Shown here one piece after another: positions 26,859-35,111 of a stretch of DNA of 40,232 nt. The stretch is from JAVVHH01 sp050954595. Lineage in GTDB: Bacteria > Pseudomonadota > Alphaproteobacteria > Acetobacterales > Acetobacteraceae. Each line of letters opens with the position of its first letter. The first letter of the stretch is position 1. The notes below the pieces were generated by a model, which ran no database searches, was not told the origin of the DNA, and saw nothing but the letters and a program-made list of their open reading frames with translations. The stretch lies in the NCBI GenBank assembly GCA_050954595.1, contig JBPBQE010000220.1, positions 1 to 40,232 on the forward strand, written 5' to 3'. The translations under genes and the position numbers were made by a program.

Positions 26859-27524
26859 TCAGAACGCCAGCGTCACCCCGTTCTGATCCACCAACGTCCC
26901 GCTTCGCTCAGTGTCTAATCCCGCGATCACCGTCAGCAATCGGGCGGCGGCCTCCGCCGGGTTGACCACGTCCAGCCCGGCCTTGGTGAACGGCCCTGAC
27001 AGCCCGGTATCCACCGTCCCCGGATGCAGCGCCACGCACACGGCCAGCGGCCGCGTCCGCGCCAGTTCGATCGCCGCCGTCCGCACCAACTGGTTCAGCG
27101 CCGCCTTCGACGCGCGATAGGCATACCAACCGCCCAGCCGATTATCCGAGATGCTGCCCACCCGCGCCGACAGCGTCGCGAACACCGCCCGTTCGTCGCG
27201 CGCCAGCAATGGCAGGAAATGCTTCATCAAAAGTGCCGGCCCGGTCGCGTTCAGGGCGAAGGAGCGGGCCAGGTGCGCCGGGTCGATCTGCCGCAGGCTT
27301 TTCTCCGGTTGGAACTCCGCATCGTGCAGGAAGCCGGTCGCGTCGATCACCAATTTCAACCCGGGCCCGCAGGACGCCGCCGCCGCGACGATGCTGGACT
27401 CGTCCAGCAAGTCCAGCGCCGGCGTCGTTGACCGACCCAGCAACAGCGTGCCCGGCCCCATTGCCGTCGCCAGGGCCGCGCCGATGCCGCCGGTCGGCCC
27501 GATCAGGACCTGGGTGGCGGTCAA
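26859..27524 (-). CDS. Short-chain dehydrogenase/reductase (SDR) family protein
   Basis: 221 aa from a TTG that overlaps the hemB stop (TTGA). Cofactor motif GPTGGIG (residues 9-15), Ser119 and the catalytic pair Tyr136/Lys140 in YRASK. The short length and the GPTGGIG and HPGTVDTGLS sequences resemble the C-factor-like SDR subgroup, whose substrates are mostly unknown. The overlap with hemB means co-translation, but a role in haem synthesis is not established. Confidence 0.9.
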   Translation of the reverse strand: MTATQVLIGPTGGIGAALATAMGPGTLLLGRSTTPALDLLDESSIVAAAASCGPGLKLVIDATGFLHDAEFQPEKSLRQIDPAHLARSFALNATGPALLMKHFLPLLARDERAVFATLSARVGSISDNRLGGWYAYRASKAALNQLVRTAAIELARTRPLAVCVALHPGTVDTGLSGPFTKAGLDVVNPAEAAARLLTVIAGLDTERSGTLVDQNGVTLAF

Positions 27525-28528
27525 AACCCTTCGCGCAGGACCTGCCGGGCGAAGTAGCTGAGGATCAGGTCCGCCCCGGCCCGCTTGAAGGCGCCGAGTG
27601 CTTCCCGGATCGCCCGGGGCTCATCGATTGCGCCCGCCAACCCGGCGAACCGGATCATCGCGTACTCGCCGCTGGTTTGATAAACGCCGAGCGGCAGCTT
27701 GGTCTGTGCCCGCACCTGCGACAGCACGTCGAGATACGGCATGCCGGGCTTGACCATCAGCATGTCGGCGCCTTCCGCCTCGTCGTTGGCCGATTCCCGC
27801 AGCGCCTCGCGCCCGTTCATCGGGTCCATTTGATACCCCTTGCGATCCCCGATCAGGTCGCACCCCGCCGCCGCCCGGAACGGCCCGTAAAATGCCGACG
27901 CGAACTTCGTCGAATACGACATGATCGGCAGGTCCGTGAACCCGGCCTGGTCCAGCGCCACTCGCATCGCCGCGATCTGCCCGTCCATCATCGCCGACGG
28001 CGCCACCATGTCCGCCCCAGCCTCGGCCGCGACCACTGCTTGCCGCGCCAGGTTTTCCACCGTGCGGTCGTTGTGCACGTGGCCATCGTCGGACAGCACG
28101 CCGCAATGGCCATGGTCGGTGTATTCGCAGAAGCAATTATCGGTGATCACCACCAGCTCCGGCGCTGCATTCTTCGCCGCCCGCGTCATGCGCGCCATCA
28201 GCCCGGTCGACGACATCGTGTCGCTGCCGGTAGCATCCTTGTGTGCCGCTACGCCGAACAGCATCAGCGACTTCACGCCATCGCGCGCGATGGCTTCCAC
28301 CTCGCGCTCCAGATATTTGAGCGGAACCCGCGACACGCCAGGCATGGCGGTGATCGGAATGGCCTCGTCGCTCGTCTCATCCACGAAGATCGGCAGGATG
28401 AGGTCGTTGGTCCCGACGCTGTTCTCGCGCACGAGGCTGCGCAGCGCCTCCGTCCGCCGCAGCCGTCGCAGCCGGGTCGGACCCGACGTGATCGACAATG
28501 CGTTTGAACCCAGATCGACGTGCTTCAT
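27521..28528 (-). CDS. hemB: Delta-aminolevulinic acid dehydratase (porphobilinogen synthase)
   Basis: 335 aa from the ATG at 28528, with GGGAG nine bases upstream; the ATG at 28555 lacks such a site. It condenses two 5-aminolevulinates to porphobilinogen, the first common step of haem and (bacterio)chlorophyll synthesis. Zinc-binding cysteines: Cys132, Cys134 and Cys142 in CFCEYTDHGHCG. Schiff-base lysines: Lys208 in YSTKFASAFYGPF and Lys260 in MVKPGMPYLD. This is a Zn-dependent type, although many Mg-dependent alphaproteobacterial enzymes have Asp in place of these Cys. It is divergent from the M20 hydrolase gene. Confidence 0.97.
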   Translation of the reverse strand: MKHVDLGSNALSITSGPTRLRRLRRTEALRSLVRENSVGTNDLILPIFVDETSDEAIPITAMPGVSRVPLKYLEREVEAIARDGVKSLMLFGVAAHKDATGSDTMSSTGLMARMTRAAKNAAPELVVITDNCFCEYTDHGHCGVLSDDGHVHNDRTVENLARQAVVAAEAGADMVAPSAMMDGQIAAMRVALDQAGFTDLPIMSYSTKFASAFYGPFRAAAGCDLIGDRKGYQMDPMNGREALRESANDEAEGADMLMVKPGMPYLDVLSQVRAQTKLPLGVYQTSGEYAMIRFAGLAGAIDEPRAIREALGAFKRAGADLILSYFARQVLREGF

Positions 28529-28589
28529 GGCGACAAACTCCCGACGGGCCGTCATCTAGCACGGCTTGCAGTCGCAGTCGCAGGTTGCG

Positions 28590-29804
28590 ATGGTCGTCCG
28601 GATGCAGAACAAGCCCGATACGGACGCCTTTCTCGCCGACCTGCACGCCCTGCGGCAGATCGGGACATTCCGCACTGGAGTCCATCGCCCGACCTATTCG
28701 GCCGAGGACATGCAGAGCCGTCACTGGCTCATGCGCCGCATGCAGGAATCCGGGCTCGACCCGGTAATGGACGGGATCGGCAACATCCTGGGCCGCACCT
28801 CGGCCACCGGGTCGGTGTTGCTGGCAGGAAGTCACATCGAAACCCAGAACGAGGCCGGCTGGCTCGACGGCGCGCTCGGCGTCGTGGCCGCCGTGCATCT
28901 CGCCCGTGCCGGCCTTGCCGTGGATGCCGTCGTGTTCGCCGACGAGGAGGGGCATTACGGCTCCTTTATCGGATCGCGGTCGTTCACCGGCCTGCTCGAA
29001 GAGAGCGAGATCGACCAGCTTAAGAACCGCTATCACGGCAAGCCGCTCCGTCAGGCGCTCGCCGAGGCCGGCCTGGCCGACGAGCCCCGCCTGCTCATCG
29101 ACGCCAACCGCTATTGCGGCTTCTTCGAAATGCATATCGAGCAGGGCACCACCCTCGAGAACGCCCAGGAGCGCGTCGGCGTCGTCACCGGTATCGTCGC
29201 GATCTGGCAGTATCGCCTCGTCATCGAGGGTCAGCAGGATCATGCCGGCGGCACCACGATGGCCGAGCGGCGCGATGCCGGGCTGGCTGCCGTCCGGCTG
29301 CTGGCGTGGATCGACGCCGAATTCCCCAAGCATGTCGGCCCCCGCACGGTCTGGACCTGCGGCAACATCAAGCTCTCGCCGGGTGCCGGAAGCATCATCC
29401 CGGGCGCCGCGGAGGTGTTGTTCCAGTTCCGTGACATCTCCACGGACGTGCTGGTCCGCCTCGACGCCGTGCTTCGCCGTGGCGTCCAGGAGATCAACCG
29501 TCGCGACCGATGCCAGATCACGTTGGAGGTCGTGAGCCAATCCCGGCCCGCCATTTGCGACGAAGGATTGCAGAACGCCCTTGCCGGCGCTGCGCAAACC
29601 CTTGCGCCGGATAGCTGGCAATACATGCCCAGCGGCGCCGGGCACGACGCGCAATATCTCGCTCGCAAGATCCCGGCTGCCATGCTGTTCGTCCCCAGCA
29701 TCGGCGGCGTCAGCCATCATTGGGCAGAGAATACCAGCGACGAGGACCTCGCGATGGGCTTCCGAGTGCTCTACGAAGGGGCCAGGCGCGTTCTTGCCGG
29801 CTAG
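28590..29804 (+). CDS. M20-family Zn hydrolase, N-carbamoyl-amino acid hydrolase/allantoate amidohydrolase-like
   Basis: 404 aa from the ATG at 28590 (alternatives: TTG 28566, ATG 28602). The di-zinc site is recognisable: His82 in AGSHIETQ, Asp93 in GWLDGALG, Glu119/Glu120 in FADEEGHYGS, His182 in EMHIEQG and a C-terminal His in GGVSHHWAEN. In place of the usual HxD, the first motif reads HxE (Glu84). The family cleaves N-carbamoyl-L-amino acids, beta-ureidopropionate, allantoate or ureidoglycolate, releasing ammonia and CO2. The adjacent tartronate-semialdehyde-type reductase favours a ureide giving glyoxylate (inference). Divergent from hemB, with no regulator beside it. Confidence 0.85.
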   Translation: MVVRMQNKPDTDAFLADLHALRQIGTFRTGVHRPTYSAEDMQSRHWLMRRMQESGLDPVMDGIGNILGRTSATGSVLLAGSHIETQNEAGWLDGALGVVAAVHLARAGLAVDAVVFADEEGHYGSFIGSRSFTGLLEESEIDQLKNRYHGKPLRQALAEAGLADEPRLLIDANRYCGFFEMHIEQGTTLENAQERVGVVTGIVAIWQYRLVIEGQQDHAGGTTMAERRDAGLAAVRLLAWIDAEFPKHVGPRTVWTCGNIKLSPGAGSIIPGAAEVLFQFRDISTDVLVRLDAVLRRGVQEINRRDRCQITLEVVSQSRPAICDEGLQNALAGAAQTLAPDSWQYMPSGAGHDAQYLARKIPAAMLFVPSIGGVSHHWAENTSDEDLAMGFRVLYEGARRVLAG

Positions 29805-29842
29805 ATCAGCCGGGCGGGAAGGGTAGGGGAGACCACAACGAC

Positions 29843-30724
29843 ATGAAAATTGGCTTCATCGGGCTCGGCATCATGGGCCGGCCCATGGCGGAACATCTGG
29901 CCGCCGCCGGCCACGACATGTTCCTCAACAGCCGCAGCGGCGTCCCCGCCGGTATGCCCGGCACCGCCTGCGACAGCCCGCGCGCCGTTGCCGAGCAGGC
30001 GGAGATCATCTTTGTGATGGTTCCCGACACCCCCGACGTGGAAAAGGTGCTGTTCGCCGACAACGGGGTGATCGGCGCCCTGAAGGCGGGCAAGACGGTC
30101 GTCGACATGAGCTCCATCTCGCCGATCGCCACCAGGGAATTCGCCGAGCGCATGGCCGCTGCCGGCGCCGATTATCTCGATGCGCCCGTCTCCGGCGGCG
30201 AGGTCGGCGCCAAGGCTGCCTCGCTCACCATCATGGTCGGCGGCCCCGAAGCCGTGTTCGACCGGGTCAAGCCGTTGTTCGAGAAGATGGGCAAGAACAT
30301 CACCCATATCGGCGACACCGGCGCCGGCCAGACTGCCAAGGTCGCCAACCAGATCATCGTGGCGCTGACCATTGAGGCAGTGGCCGAGGGCCTGCTGTTC
30401 GCCAGCAAGGCAGGCGCCGACCCGGCCAAGGTTCGCCAGGCCCTGACCGGCGGGCTCGCCACCTCGCGCATCCTCGAGCTGCACGGCAACCGCATGATCG
30501 AGCGCAATTTCGACCCGGGCTTCCGCATCGAGCTGCACCAGAAGGACCTGAACCTTGCCCTCGAGGGCGCGCGCTCGCTGAACATGAGCCTGCCCAACAC
30601 CGAGGCCGCCCAGGCCCTGTTCACCGCCTGCGTCGAGATGGGCGGCAAGGCGTGGGATCATTCCGCCATGGTCAAGGCACTCGAGGCCAAGGCGGATTTC
30701 GAGATTGGCAAGAAAGCGAGTTAA
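29843..30724 (+). CDS. Beta-hydroxyacid dehydrogenase, tartronate semialdehyde reductase-like
   Basis: 293 aa, with GGGGAG before the ATG. N-terminal Rossmann fold IGFIGLGIMGRPMAEHL, then substrate motif DAPVSGGEVGAKAASLTIMVGG and catalytic Lys in GAGQTAKVANQ, all typical of the 3-hydroxyisobutyrate dehydrogenase/GarR/GlxR family. GlxR reduces tartronate semialdehyde to D-glycerate, finishing glyoxylate use after ureide breakdown. 3-Hydroxyisobutyrate dehydrogenase (valine breakdown) is the main alternative and could fit with ilvE next door. The ilvE start lies only 37 bp downstream. Confidence 0.88.
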   Translation: MKIGFIGLGIMGRPMAEHLAAAGHDMFLNSRSGVPAGMPGTACDSPRAVAEQAEIIFVMVPDTPDVEKVLFADNGVIGALKAGKTVVDMSSISPIATREFAERMAAAGADYLDAPVSGGEVGAKAASLTIMVGGPEAVFDRVKPLFEKMGKNITHIGDTGAGQTAKVANQIIVALTIEAVAEGLLFASKAGADPAKVRQALTGGLATSRILELHGNRMIERNFDPGFRIELHQKDLNLALEGARSLNMSLPNTEAAQALFTACVEMGGKAWDHSAMVKALEAKADFEIGKKAS

Positions 30725-30761
30725 ACTGATCCCGATTGCTCACGAGACGGTAGAGACACCC

Positions 30762-31826
30762 ATGTTCCCGACCACCGCGACGACGACCCGCAAGACCCGG
30801 CCAGCAGACGACACGCTGCAGTTCGGCCAGGTCTTCACCGACCACATGTTCATGATGGAATACGATGACGGCAAGGGCTGGCACTCCGGCCGCATCGTTC
30901 CTTACGGGCCGCTCACGATGGACCCGGCCTGCTGCGTTCTTCACTACGCGCAGGCCGTGTTCGATGGGCTGAAAGCATTTCGCGGCACCGACGGCGACAT
31001 CCGCCTGTTCCGCGTCGACCAGCATGCCGCCCGCCTCAACCGCTCCTGCGACATGCTCTGCATCCCACAGCTCGACCAGGCGACGATCGAGCAATCCATC
31101 GCCGCCGTCGTCGAGGCGGATCGTGATTGGGTGCCGCACAAGCGCGGCACGTCGCTGTATATTCGCCCCACCGTGATCGCCACCGAGAACTTCCTCGGCG
31201 TCCACCCGTCGCACTCTTATCTGTACTACGTGATCCTCAGCCCGGTCGGCGCCTACTACAAGGAAGGCCTCAACCCGGTTCGCATTCTCGTCTCCGAGGA
31301 TCATGTCCGCGCCGTGCCGGGTGGCCTCGGCAGTGCCAAGACGGCCGGCAACTACGCCGCCAGCCTCTCGGCTGCCCGCGATGCAGAACGCGCCGGTTAC
31401 ACCCAGGTGCTGTATCTTGACGGCCGGCAGCGCGAGTTCCTCGACGAAGTCGGCACCATGAACATCATGCTCCGTATCGGCGATCGTGTGCTGACCCCGC
31501 CGCTCAGCTCCGGCTCCATCCTCGCCGGTGTCACCCGCAACTCCGTGCTGCAACTGCTGGCCGATTGGGGCATCGAGACGGAGGAGCGCCCGGTCTCGAT
31601 CCACGAGGTCGTCGCAGCGCATAAAGCCGGCCAGCTTCGCGAGATGTGGGGAACCGGCACGGCTGCCGTGATCTCACCGGTTGGCGAACTCGGTTATGGC
31701 GGCGATCGCATGTCCATCAACGGCGGCGGCATCGGCGAACTGACCCAGAAACTCTACGACACCGTCACGGCCATCCAATACGGCGAGACCAACGACACTC
31801 ACAGCTGGACGCGCCGGATCGCCTGA
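30762..31826 (+). CDS. ilvE: Branched-chain amino acid aminotransferase (fold-type IV)
   Basis: 354 aa from the ATG at 30762, with TAGAGA upstream. The PLP Lys193 lies in GSAKTAGNYAASL, with EVGTMNIM and TGTAAVISPVG following, the pattern of the eukaryotic-like BCAT group (about 350-360 aa) rather than E. coli IlvE (309). It transfers amino groups between glutamate and 2-oxo acids of Leu, Ile and Val. Downstream is a hairpin shared with the convergent hydroxylase gene. Confidence 0.94.
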   Translation: MFPTTATTTRKTRPADDTLQFGQVFTDHMFMMEYDDGKGWHSGRIVPYGPLTMDPACCVLHYAQAVFDGLKAFRGTDGDIRLFRVDQHAARLNRSCDMLCIPQLDQATIEQSIAAVVEADRDWVPHKRGTSLYIRPTVIATENFLGVHPSHSYLYYVILSPVGAYYKEGLNPVRILVSEDHVRAVPGGLGSAKTAGNYAASLSAARDAERAGYTQVLYLDGRQREFLDEVGTMNIMLRIGDRVLTPPLSSGSILAGVTRNSVLQLLADWGIETEERPVSIHEVVAAHKAGQLREMWGTGTAAVISPVGELGYGGDRMSINGGGIGELTQKLYDTVTAIQYGETNDTHSWTRRIA

Positions 31827-31838
31827 CCCCGACAAGCC

Positions 31839-32687
31839 TCAAGGTGTCGGTTGTTGTACCGGCACCTTGCGTGCTCGAAGCGGCCCCAACAATTCGCCGG
31901 CGACGGTGTCCGGATGTGCTTCGTCGATGCCGTAGCTGGGTGGCCAATGCTTCGGCAGGAACATCGTGCCGAATACCCAGTCCAGCATCGGCAGCAATGC
32001 GGCGAAGTTCTTGTTGATGTTGCCGTCATTGGTGTGATGCCAATGATGGAAGCCCGGCGTGGCCAGCAGGTATTCCAACGGGCCGAATCGCCAGCGCAGG
32101 TCGGCATGGACGAAAAACTCCCACACGGTGCCGACCAGCGTCGTGATGAGCGCGATGGTTCCGGCCTCATGACCGCCGAGGCTCTGTAACCCAAGCAGAT
32201 AAATCGGCGCGACCCCGCACAGGCGGGTGAACACCATGTCCACCGGGTGCGCCCTGGTGTTGACCAACCAGTTCATGTGTTCGGGTGCATGATGGACGGC
32301 GTGGAATCGCCACAGGAACGGGATCTGGTGCGAAAGCCGATGACCCCAATAGACGCCGATCTCACCGATCACGACGGCAAGCAGCACCAGGAGCCAGAAC
32401 GGGGCTGCAGCGATCAGTGCGGTGTAGGAAGTCGGCAGAAGGCGCTGGCTCAACGCCGAAAGCGCCGCGATCGGCAGTGCCAGCATGAGGCCGGGCAACA
32501 GGCTGTTGAGGAAATAGTAGAACAGGTCGCCGCCCAACGAGGTCGGCCCGGGCCGCTCATGGCCGCGCGTGAACAGCCGCTCGAGCGGGACGAAGACGGC
32601 CGCGAGCAACGCCAGCCATAGCGTCAGCCGTGCGACGTCGATGGCGAAGGTGATCAGTTTAGGTGTGAAAAGCGCGACCAGAGTCAT
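31839..32687 (-). CDS. Membrane fatty acid hydroxylase/sterol desaturase superfamily protein
   Basis: 282 aa from the ATG at 32687; the earlier ATG at 32732 and GTG at 32744 lie in a hairpin. The di-iron histidine clusters are complete: HRLSH (116-120), HAVHH (129-133) and HHWHH near 225. Several hydrophobic segments (about 12-35, 55-75, 90-112, 160-200) anchor it in the membrane. Members hydroxylate or desaturate fatty acids, sterols or carotenoids, or act in lipid modification. The substrate is unknown. Located downstream of the PEP-CTERM gene on the same strand, 78 bp apart. Confidence 0.9.
   Translation of the reverse strand: MTLVALFTPKLITFAIDVARLTLWLALLAAVFVPLERLFTRGHERPGPTSLGGDLFYYFLNSLLPGLMLALPIAALSALSQRLLPTSYTALIAAAPFWLLVLLAVVIGEIGVYWGHRLSHQIPFLWRFHAVHHAPEHMNWLVNTRAHPVDMVFTRLCGVAPIYLLGLQSLGGHEAGTIALITTLVGTVWEFFVHADLRWRFGPLEYLLATPGFHHWHHTNDGNINKNFAALLPMLDWVFGTMFLPKHWPPSYGIDEAHPDTVAGELLGPLRARKVPVQQPTP
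31841..31868. terminator. Hairpin between convergent ilvE and hydroxylase genes
   Basis: AAGGTG pairs with CACCTT, with a one-base mismatch and an inner CGG/CCG, around an 8-base loop. It lies 15 bases after ilvE and covers the last codons of the minus-strand hydroxylase, so it could end transcription of either strand. No T-tract. Confidence 0.4.
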
Positions 32688-32704
32688 GACGTCCGCTTGG
32701 AAAC

Positions 32705-32742
32705 GAAAGGGGGTGGATGCCCGATCGAGCATCCATCCTTTC
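32705..32742 (-). terminator. Two-segment hairpin between the PEP-CTERM and hydroxylase genes
   Basis: GAAAGG/CCTTTC (32742-32737 with 32710-32705) encloses GGATGC/GCATCC (32734-32729 with 32720-32715) around an 8-base loop, with a 2x4 internal loop between the stems. GTTTCC follows on the minus strand. It ends the PEP-CTERM transcript or forms a leader of the hydroxylase. Confidence 0.45.
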
Positions 32743-32765
32743 ACTGAACGAATGATTAACGCGCG

Positions 32766-33524
32766 TTACGCCCGGGCGCGGCGACGCCGCACGAAGCCCA
32801 CGGCAGCCAGACCGGTCGCCAACACCGCCATCGAGGCCGGCTCCGGCACTGCTGATGCATGCAGGTTGACGTTGTCCAGCAACAGGGTCGGCGGCTCGCC
32901 ATTCGGCGTGCCATTGGCCAGGAACGACAGGACCTGCTGCGAGGACGACGCGACGAAGTTCATGGTCGCCGTGTGCCACGGCGAGGAACCGTGCGAGGCC
33001 GTGTTGATGGTCTCGGTGCTCTGCGACGCGTTGCCGAACGAGACGTTCCACGCCTCGGTGGTGTTGCCGCTGTAGCCGGCGAACTGGCCGGTCGCCCAGT
33101 CAAAGGTCAGTTGATAGGCGGTGCCGGCGGTCAGGCCGCTGACCGTCTGCGAAATGGCGCCGCGGAAGTTGCTGCCGCCGTCTGCGAGGATGTAGTTGCC
33201 GCCCGTCGGGCTCGAGGCTGTCAAGCCGTTATTGCTGTAGTTGCCGGCCTTCTTGCCGCCGCCAGGACCCCACAGCTGGTCGTGGTTGTTGGCCAACGAC
33301 GTGAAGCCGGTCGTGTCCGCCGAACCCGGCGTGATCAGGAAGTTGTAGCCGTAGCCGGTGTAGCCAGTGGTTACCGCGTTGGTCCAGCCGGTGACTTGGG
33401 TGGTGAATTGCGCGGACTTGGCCAGCGTCGTCGATTCAAAGCCGCCATTGGTGACGAGGTTGGGAGCGGCATGGGCGGAGGCGGTGGCAACGATCAGGCT
33501 GGCGACGGTGAGAATGCGGAGCAT
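32766..33524 (-). CDS. PEP-CTERM sorting-domain protein
   Basis: 252 aa. Signal peptide 1-19 (ending AHA-A), then a beta-rich body with the LVTNGGFES start common in exported sugar-binding or DUF642-like domains, a Trp at a WGPGGG turn and no Cys. The C-terminus is a PEP-CTERM signal: VPEPAS at 226-231, a hydrophobic helix and a cluster RRRR. Exosortase (EpsH/XrtA) would cleave at PEP and export the protein with exopolysaccharide or biofilm matrix. No exosortase gene is in the window. A -10/-35 candidate lies at 33561-33588. Confidence 0.9.
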   Translation of the reverse strand: MLRILTVASLIVATASAHAAPNLVTNGGFESTTLAKSAQFTTQVTGWTNAVTTGYTGYGYNFLITPGSADTTGFTSLANNHDQLWGPGGGKKAGNYSNNGLTASSPTGGNYILADGGSNFRGAISQTVSGLTAGTAYQLTFDWATGQFAGYSGNTTEAWNVSFGNASQSTETINTASHGSSPWHTATMNFVASSSQQVLSFLANGTPNGEPPTLLLDNVNLHASAVPEPASMAVLATGLAAVGFVRRRRARA

Positions 33525-33560
33525 TTCGGAGATCCAATAGCTGGGGTTCGATATTTCTCC

Positions 33561-33588
33561 GCTATACAGACGTTATTCGTTGATGCAA
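33561..33588 (-). promoter_or_regulatory. Candidate promoter of the PEP-CTERM gene
   Basis: On the minus strand, TTGCAT (33588-33583) and TATAGC (33566-33561) are separated by 16 bp, about 35 bases upstream of the start codon. The region 33525-33615 is unusually AT-rich for this window. Confidence 0.45.
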
Positions 33589-33615
33589 CCTAAAGTTGAA
33601 ATGAGAGACAATTTT

Positions 33616-34119
33616 TTAGATTATTGCCGTTGTTTTCAGCCGATCGGCTGCGGAGCACACACCACAAGTACCCTCTACCTCGATTGTTGCACGCAGAGGT
33701 TGAAATCCAGTGCGATTGGCAGCGCTTGCGATGGCGTCCGCGATCGAGTGATCCTCCAGCTCCGCCACGGTTCCGCACAGCCGGCAGATCAGGAACTGCG
33801 CCGCGTGCGTGTGCTCGTGCGATCTCTGGTCGGTGCACGCGATGAAGGCGTTCAACCGTTCGATCTTGTGGACGAGCCCGTGCTCGAGCAGGAAATCGAG
33901 CGCCCGATATACTGTCACCGGCGTCGCATTCCCGCGTTCCGCCTTCAGCCGGTCCAGCAGCGCGTACGCTCCAAGAGGTCCTCGGCTTTCGATGATCAGC
34001 CCGAGCACGCGCCGGCGTATCTCGGTCAGCCGCGCCCCGTGCCGGGCACAGGCCTCCGCAGCCTGATCGAGCTGCGCTTTCATGGCAGCCCGCGTGGTAG
34101 AACTTTCGATGGCGTTCAT
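33616..34119 (-). CDS. Fur-family regulator, Zur-like
   Basis: 167 aa from the ATG at 34119, with AGGA seven bases upstream. The winged-helix N-terminal domain includes VTVYRALDFLLEHGLV. The structural zinc site is a pair of CxxC: Cys112/Cys115 (CRLCG) and Cys152/Cys155 (CGVCS). A His-rich regulatory segment (HEHTHAAQF) lies between. The length and spacing match zinc uptake regulators better than Fur or PerR. It represses zinc import genes when zinc is plentiful, but no znu genes are nearby. The cupin gene is divergent. Confidence 0.85.
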   Translation of the reverse strand: MNAIESSTTRAAMKAQLDQAAEACARHGARLTEIRRRVLGLIIESRGPLGAYALLDRLKAERGNATPVTVYRALDFLLEHGLVHKIERLNAFIACTDQRSHEHTHAAQFLICRLCGTVAELEDHSIADAIASAANRTGFQPLRATIEVEGTCGVCSAADRLKTTAII

Positions 34120-34188
34120 GCCGTTATCCTATCAGAGCCTACCTTCGCGCGTCTGGACGCATCTCGCGTTCCGGGCTTAGCTGCCCGT

Positions 34189-34500
34189 ATGAATAAATCG
34201 ACGGATTTCGCCGAAGCATTCGCTCGGCTCGCGCGGGATGGTCAGGCCGAGGAAACCACCAATCTCGGCGGCGTCAACGTCCGCCTCGTCCGCGTCCCCG
34301 GTGGTGGTCCTGGTAGCTGGGGCGGTCACGATGACACCACCGAGACGGTGATCGTCTGGTCCGGTGACTTCACCGTCGACTTCCGCGATCACAGCCTGAC
34401 CCTGGCACCCGGCCAATGCTGCGTGGTCCCGGTCGGCGCCGAACACCGTGGCACGTCCAAGGGCGGCGCCGAAGTCGTGCTGTTCCAGCAAGCCTCCTGA
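34189..34500 (+). CDS. Cupin-domain protein
   Basis: 103 aa. A single beta-barrel cupin: GGPGSWGGHDDTTETVIVWSGDFTVDF and APGQCCVVPVGAEHRG cover both motifs, although the typical motif 1 reads G(x)5HxH and here only one His is near (GGHDD). It lies in the intergenic space divergent from the Zur-like gene and its TGA overlaps the start of the DsbA-family gene. It may be a small metal-binding or sugar-binding cupin. The substrate is unknown. Confidence 0.85.
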   Translation: MNKSTDFAEAFARLARDGQAEETTNLGGVNVRLVRVPGGGPGSWGGHDDTTETVIVWSGDFTVDFRDHSLTLAPGQCCVVPVGAEHRGTSKGGAEVVLFQQAS

Positions 34501-35105
34501 TGCACGTCGATTATTTCGTCTCGCTCAACTCGCCCTGGGCGCATCTCGGCGCCACCCGCCTGGTCGAGATCGTCGCCCGTCACGGCGCGACCTTGCGCGT
34601 CCACCCCGTCGATTTCGGCACCATCTTCCCGGCATCGGGTGGGCTGCCGCTGCCCAAGCGCTCCCCGCTCCGCCAGGCCTACCGCCTACAGGACATGGAT
34701 CGGTGGCGCGCCCATCTCGGCATTCCCATCAACCTCAAGCCCCGCTTCTTTCCCGCCGACGAACGTCTCGCCGCGCAGTGCGTGATTGTTGCACGTGAAA
34801 CGGTCGGCGATGCGCCCGCCGTCGATCTAGCCCACCGTGTGCTGAAGGCGCTCTGGGAAGACGAGTCCAACACCGCCGACCCGGCCACCTTGGCTCCCCT
34901 GATTGCCACCGCCGGCCTCGACCCCGACGCCCTGCTCGCCCTGGCGACAGATCCCGCCTGGGCCGAGCGCCGCACCGCCGATACCCAGGCCGCCCTGGCC
35001 CGCGGCGTATTCGGCGCCCCGACCTATGTCGTCGACGGCGAGATCTTCTGGGGCCAGGACCGGCTGGACTTCCTTGACCGCCGGCTCGCCGCCGCCGCCG
35101 CGTAA
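34500..35105 (+). CDS. DsbA-family 2-hydroxychromene-2-carboxylate isomerase-like protein
   Basis: 201 aa. Thioredoxin-fold, glutathione S-transferase kappa type: the active-site segment VSLNSPWAHLG carries Ser11 in place of CxxC, and GVFGAPTYVVDGEIFWGQDRLDFL is the conserved C-terminal cis-Pro loop. Relatives isomerise hydroxychromene carboxylate in naphthalene breakdown with glutathione, but many have unknown roles. Its start overlaps the cupin stop (TGATG). The MFS gene follows after six bases, so the three probably form one operon. Confidence 0.9.
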   Translation: MHVDYFVSLNSPWAHLGATRLVEIVARHGATLRVHPVDFGTIFPASGGLPLPKRSPLRQAYRLQDMDRWRAHLGIPINLKPRFFPADERLAAQCVIVARETVGDAPAVDLAHRVLKALWEDESNTADPATLAPLIATAGLDPDALLALATDPAWAERRTADTQAALARGVFGAPTYVVDGEIFWGQDRLDFLDRRLAAAAA

Positions 35106-35111
35106 GCCGCC

